A stretch of 7,478 bases of DNA from Chloroflexota bacterium (lineage in GTDB: Bacteria; Chloroflexota; Anaerolineae; Promineifilales; Promineifilaceae), in NCBI GenBank assembly GCA_024223125.1, contig JAAEOP010000706.1, positions 1 to 7,478 of the forward strand. Reading direction: 5' to 3'. Made by a program: the position numbers and the translations under genes. Shown here one piece after another: positions 4,750 through 7,478 of the stretch. How positions within the stretch are numbered: position 1 is the first letter of the stretch; each line of letters opens with the position of its first letter. Below the pieces are notes generated by a model. That model saw only the letters and a list, made by a program, of their open reading frames with translations. It did no database searches and had not been told where the DNA came from.

Positions 4750-6639
4750 ATGAATCGCAGAGAATGTTTTAACGCAATTGTAAACCACAAAGAGCCGGAA
4801 CGGTTGCTGGTTGATTTTGGCAAGCATATCGGCTCTTTTCACCGTATGGCCTATGACAACCTCAAAGAACAGTTAAAAGCCGAAGTCCCGATTTCAGCCG
4901 AAACTAAAATTCTGGACCGGATGGCCCAGAACGTGATTCTGGATGAAGAAATCTGCCAACGGCTTGGCCTTGATTTTCGCTGGCTGATACCCAAATGGGT
5001 TGGCGTGCACGATGTCGAAATTGATGGCGAAAGAGGCTACATTGATATGTGGCAAACACCCCACAAATGGACCGATGTGGGCTACTACTACGCCATTCAC
5101 AGCCAACCCCTGGGACACAAAGATATGACCCTAGAAGATGTAGAAAAGTTCGAGTGGCCCAATCCCAACAACCCGGCTATGTTTGAAGGGCTGCGAGAAC
5201 AGGCTAAAGACTGGCACCAAAACACAGATTACATCATCGGTGCCGACGGCATCAAGGTGGGTGTTTTGCAAACCTCTTCCCAACTGCGCGGCTACGACAA
5301 GCTGTTTATGGACTTTGCCCATAACCCGGACCTGGCCCATGCCCTGCTAAGTAAAATTTCCGGTCTCATCAACCAGATGTATCGCCATTATATGGAAGCG
5401 GTGGGCGAGTTTGTGCAGGTCGTTTGCATCACCGATGACCAGGGCACCCAAAATTCGTTGATGGTTTCGCCGGAGATGTTTCGCGAGTTTTTCAAGCCCT
5501 ACCTCAAAAGCCAGATTGAAACCATCAAACAAGCCGCAGACGTGAAGGTGTTGATGCACTGCGACGGAGCCATTATGCCCATTCTGGATGACCTCATTGA
5601 AATTGGGGTAGACATCATCAATCCCATCCAGACCGTGGTCAAAGGATTTGACGACACCACGACGCTCAAAGCCAAATACGGCAACCGCGTTACCTTCCAC
5701 GCCGCCATTGACGTGCAGCAGGTAATGCCTAACTACACCACCGAAGAGCTGAAATACGAAGTGACCCGGCGTATACACGATTTGGGACCGAACGGCGGCT
5801 ACATCCTGGCTCCTTGTCACAACATTAATGTGGATATCCCGGTGGCAAATGTGCTGGCTATGTTTGACGCCGCCCGGAAATTTGGCGCATATCCGCTGCA
5901 ACTGGAAGCGATTCTCAAAAGCGGTCAGGCCAGAGTTGAAAAGGAAGTTGTTCAGCAAGTCACCGAGATTGAAGAGGATCCCGCACCCGAGTTAGATGAA
6001 TACCAGCTTGAGTCGCTGGAAATTATTGGCGAATGTGTCATAGAGGGAGATCGAGAAGGAACGGCCGAAGAGGTAGCTGCTGCCCTGAAAGATGGTATTG
6101 AACCGGGCGTTATTCTACAGCAGGGGATGATTAGCGCGATGTCTATAGTGGGCGACCGCTTTGAAAATGGCGAAGTCTTTGTGCCCGAAATGCTGATTGC
6201 GGCCCACGCCATGCAATCCGGGCTGACGGTGCTAAGACCGCGTCTGGTAGAGGCCGATGTGGAACCGGCAGGGATGGTTGTATTGGGCACGGTCAAGGGC
6301 GATTTACACGACATTGGCAAGAATTTGGCCGGAATGATGCTGGGAGGCGCCGGGTTTGAAGTGCTTGACCTGGGTATAGATGTGTCGCCGGAGACATTTG
6401 TGGAGGCGGTGAGGGAACACCAGCCCGACATTGTGGCCATGAGCGCCTTGCTGACAACCACCATGCCCTCTATTGGAAAAACCATCGAGGCCCTGAAAGA
6501 AGCCGGGCTGCGCGACAAAATAACCATCATCATCGGCGGCGCGCCCATTACAGAGGAGTTTGCCAACCAGGTGGGTGCTGACCTGTACGCTTCCGACGCC
6601 TCGGTTGGGGCCAGGTTAGCCAAAGCGAGTGTTGGTTAG
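4750..6639 (+). CDS. URO-D-fold methyltransferase fused to corrinoid-binding module (CmuA-like architecture)
   Basis: A 629-residue bifunctional protein. Residues about 1-390 are a URO-D/MtaA-type barrel closely resembling the product of 1421-2716, with H270, C271 and D272 in a HCDG motif and C356 in APCHN as candidate metal ligands. An acidic linker (about 395-415) leads to a four-helix cap domain (about 417-505, containing ECVIEGDREG and FVPEMLIAAHAM). A Rossmann-type cobalamin domain follows (about 508-629), with D518-x-H520-xx-G523 (the His that binds cobalt from below), S565-A-L567 and G596-G597. The order methyltransferase then corrinoid domain is that of chloromethane methyltransferase CmuA (also about 600 residues); other systems (MtaB/MtaC, MtgB/MtgC) keep them separate. 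The expected reaction is transfer of a methyl group from a methylated substrate to Co(I) in cis. The substrate is unknown, and no methyl-H4folate transferase or corrinoid reactivase is in the window. The next gene starts 4 bases after the stop codon. Confidence 0.92.
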   Translation: MNRRECFNAIVNHKEPERLLVDFGKHIGSFHRMAYDNLKEQLKAEVPISAETKILDRMAQNVILDEEICQRLGLDFRWLIPKWVGVHDVEIDGERGYIDMWQTPHKWTDVGYYYAIHSQPLGHKDMTLEDVEKFEWPNPNNPAMFEGLREQAKDWHQNTDYIIGADGIKVGVLQTSSQLRGYDKLFMDFAHNPDLAHALLSKISGLINQMYRHYMEAVGEFVQVVCITDDQGTQNSLMVSPEMFREFFKPYLKSQIETIKQAADVKVLMHCDGAIMPILDDLIEIGVDIINPIQTVVKGFDDTTTLKAKYGNRVTFHAAIDVQQVMPNYTTEELKYEVTRRIHDLGPNGGYILAPCHNINVDIPVANVLAMFDAARKFGAYPLQLEAILKSGQARVEKEVVQQVTEIEEDPAPELDEYQLESLEIIGECVIEGDREGTAEEVAAALKDGIEPGVILQQGMISAMSIVGDRFENGEVFVPEMLIAAHAMQSGLTVLRPRLVEADVEPAGMVVLGTVKGDLHDIGKNLAGMMLGGAGFEVLDLGIDVSPETFVEAVREHQPDIVAMSALLTTTMPSIGKTIEALKEAGLRDKITIIIGGAPITEEFANQVGADLYASDASVGARLAKASVG

Positions 6640-6642
6640 ACA

Positions 6643-7478
6643 ATGGAACATAACCGCATCAAAAAAGATGAACTCCTGAATACTCTGCCGCCTGAATGGC
6701 CGGTTGATTTACTGCCGGAAATATGGGCACAGATTGAGGCCGGTAAACGAAAGGTGGTGGTGCTTGATGACGACCCCACCGGCACCCAAACTGTCCACGG
6801 CATCCCGGTTCTCACCAAATGGTCGGTTGAATCGCTTCGGGCCGAACTGGCAAATGATTTGCCGGCCTTCTACCTGCTCACCAACTCCCGGGCGCTGCCG
6901 CTAGCTGGAGCCAGGGAGCTAAATACTGAAATTGGCCGCAATCTGGTAAAAGCCGCCCAACAAGCAGGTCGAAACTTTGCAGCGGTCAGCCGCAGCGACT
7001 CCACCCTGCGGGGCCACTTTCCCGGCGAGGTTGAATCGCTGGCGGAGGCGCTGGGGCAAACGTTTGACGGCTGGATTGTGCTGCCCTATTTTTTGGAGGG
7101 CGGTCGTTTCACCGTCAACGACATTCACTATGTGGCCGAAGGTGAGTGGCTAACGCCGGCAGGACAAACCGAATTTGCCCGCGACAAAGCCTTTGGTTTC
7201 CAATCATCCAACCTGCGGGATTGGGTAGCGGAAAAAATGGGCGGGCGGGTGTCGGCCCAAGATGTGACCTCAATCTCCATTGACGACATCCGGCGCGGCG
7301 GCCCCGAACGGGTGACCAAAAAACTGATCAGCCTCCCCAAAGGGAGTGCCAGCCTCCCCAAAGGGAGTGCCAGCCTCCCCAAAGGGAGTGCCAGCCTCCC
7401 CAAAGAGAGCATTTGTGTGGTAAACGCCGTCACGTACCGCGATCTGGAAGTTTTTATTCACGGCCTGCTCGCCGCCGA
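6643..7478 (+). CDS. Four-carbon acid sugar kinase family protein (DUF1537), 5' part
   Basis: 278 codons are present and the gene runs off the window; the family is about 400-480 residues, so the C-terminal nucleotide-binding domain is outside. The N-terminal substrate domain shows the family signatures DDDPTGTQT (residues 42-50), SRSDSTLRGHF (116-126), a YFLEGGRFTVNDIHYV block (149-164) and CVVNAVTYRDLEVF. Characterised members (OtnK, DtnK, and OiaK of apiose catabolism) phosphorylate tetronates or related short sugar acids using ATP. The exact substrate here cannot be told. The ATG lies 4 bases after the preceding stop, with only a weak ribosome site, suggesting coupled translation. Residues 230-256 hold a perfect heptapeptide repeat (SLPKGSA) that expands a short loop before the ICVVNA strand; relatives are expected to have a single LPKG-like turn there (recalled, not searched). 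Confidence 0.87.
   Translation, partial: MEHNRIKKDELLNTLPPEWPVDLLPEIWAQIEAGKRKVVVLDDDPTGTQTVHGIPVLTKWSVESLRAELANDLPAFYLLTNSRALPLAGARELNTEIGRNLVKAAQQAGRNFAAVSRSDSTLRGHFPGEVESLAEALGQTFDGWIVLPYFLEGGRFTVNDIHYVAEGEWLTPAGQTEFARDKAFGFQSSNLRDWVAEKMGGRVSAQDVTSISIDDIRRGGPERVTKKLISLPKGSASLPKGSASLPKGSASLPKESICVVNAVTYRDLEVFIHGLLAA
7330..7410 (+). repeat. 21-bp in-frame tandem repeat inside the kinase gene
   Basis: Three base-identical 21-bp units (7330-7350, 7351-7371, 7372-7392), each coding SLPKGSA, are followed by an 18-bp partial unit (7393-7410) that differs at two codons (SLPKES). Each unit contains the hairpin-forming CTCCC-CAAA-GGGAG. Base identity including third positions indicates recent slippage or expansion. 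The unit length keeps the reading frame. Confidence 0.95.

Noticed and set aside
3626..4750. Minus-strand open frames opposite the double SnoaL gene
   Set aside because: They lie antisense to a gene with clear domain duplication; their products show no recognisable motifs.
5347..6623. Long minus-strand open frames (5347-5958 and 5952-6623)
   Set aside because: They are antisense to the fully conserved methyltransferase/corrinoid gene, their translations look like no protein family, and the plus-strand frame carries all the motifs.
6001..6639. Methionine synthase (MetH) fragment
   Set aside because: The B12 module resembles that of MetH, but no homocysteine, folate or reactivation domain is present and the N-terminal domain is URO-D-like.
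7330..7410. CRISPR array
   Set aside because: The 21-bp units are contiguous with no spacers and keep an open reading frame.
7128..7461. Minus-strand frames with repeated PLGRLAL or FGEAGTP peptides
   Set aside because: These are reverse readings of the 21-bp repeat inside the kinase gene; the plus frame carries the kinase signatures on both sides of the repeat.

Overview
The window is one continuous plus-strand block of metabolic genes from a bacterium, at roughly even GC content and with tight gene spacing. I recognise no single named locus. The gene set (MalG-type sugar ABC permease, LacI-family regulator, several URO-D-fold proteins, a corrinoid domain and a four-carbon acid sugar kinase) is the kind of set found in Chloroflexota of the Anaerolineae/Caldilineae type. 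That placement is inference from gene content and style; no marker gene is present.

Layout: (1) 1-252 is the C-terminal end of a carbohydrate ABC-transporter permease. (2) 253-333 is a short regulatory gap with a good promoter and a perfect 15-bp palindrome. (3) 334-1365 encodes a LacI-family repressor. (4) 1366-1420 holds a heptamer repeat and a small palindrome. (5) 1421-2716 encodes a stand-alone URO-D/MtaA-fold methyltransferase-like protein. (6) 2721-3413 encodes an MBL-fold protein of UlaG-like type with a rewritten first metal motif. (7) 3414-3574 is an unusual leader region with mini-ORFs, a terminator-like hairpin and a second hairpin abutting a Shine-Dalgarno site. (8) 3575-4705 encodes a protein with two SnoaL-like domains in tandem. 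(9) 4750-6639 encodes a second URO-D-fold methyltransferase, fused to a corrinoid-binding module (CmuA-like order). (10) 6643-7478 is the N-terminal part of a DUF1537/four-carbon acid sugar kinase, running off the window and carrying a perfect 21-bp in-frame tandem repeat.

Working idea (inference): the permease imports a sugar-like compound and the LacI protein senses it or a product. The fused methyltransferase/corrinoid protein, perhaps with its corrinoid-less paralogue, would move a methyl group from a methylated substrate to cobalamin. The MBL-fold and SnoaL-like proteins would handle a lactone or a cyclisation/isomerisation step, and the kinase would phosphorylate a resulting sugar acid. 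The usual partners of such a pathway (second methyltransferase to tetrahydrofolate, corrinoid reactivase) are not in the window, so the pathway is a hypothesis. The combination of these genes under one apparent transcription unit is the most interesting thing here.
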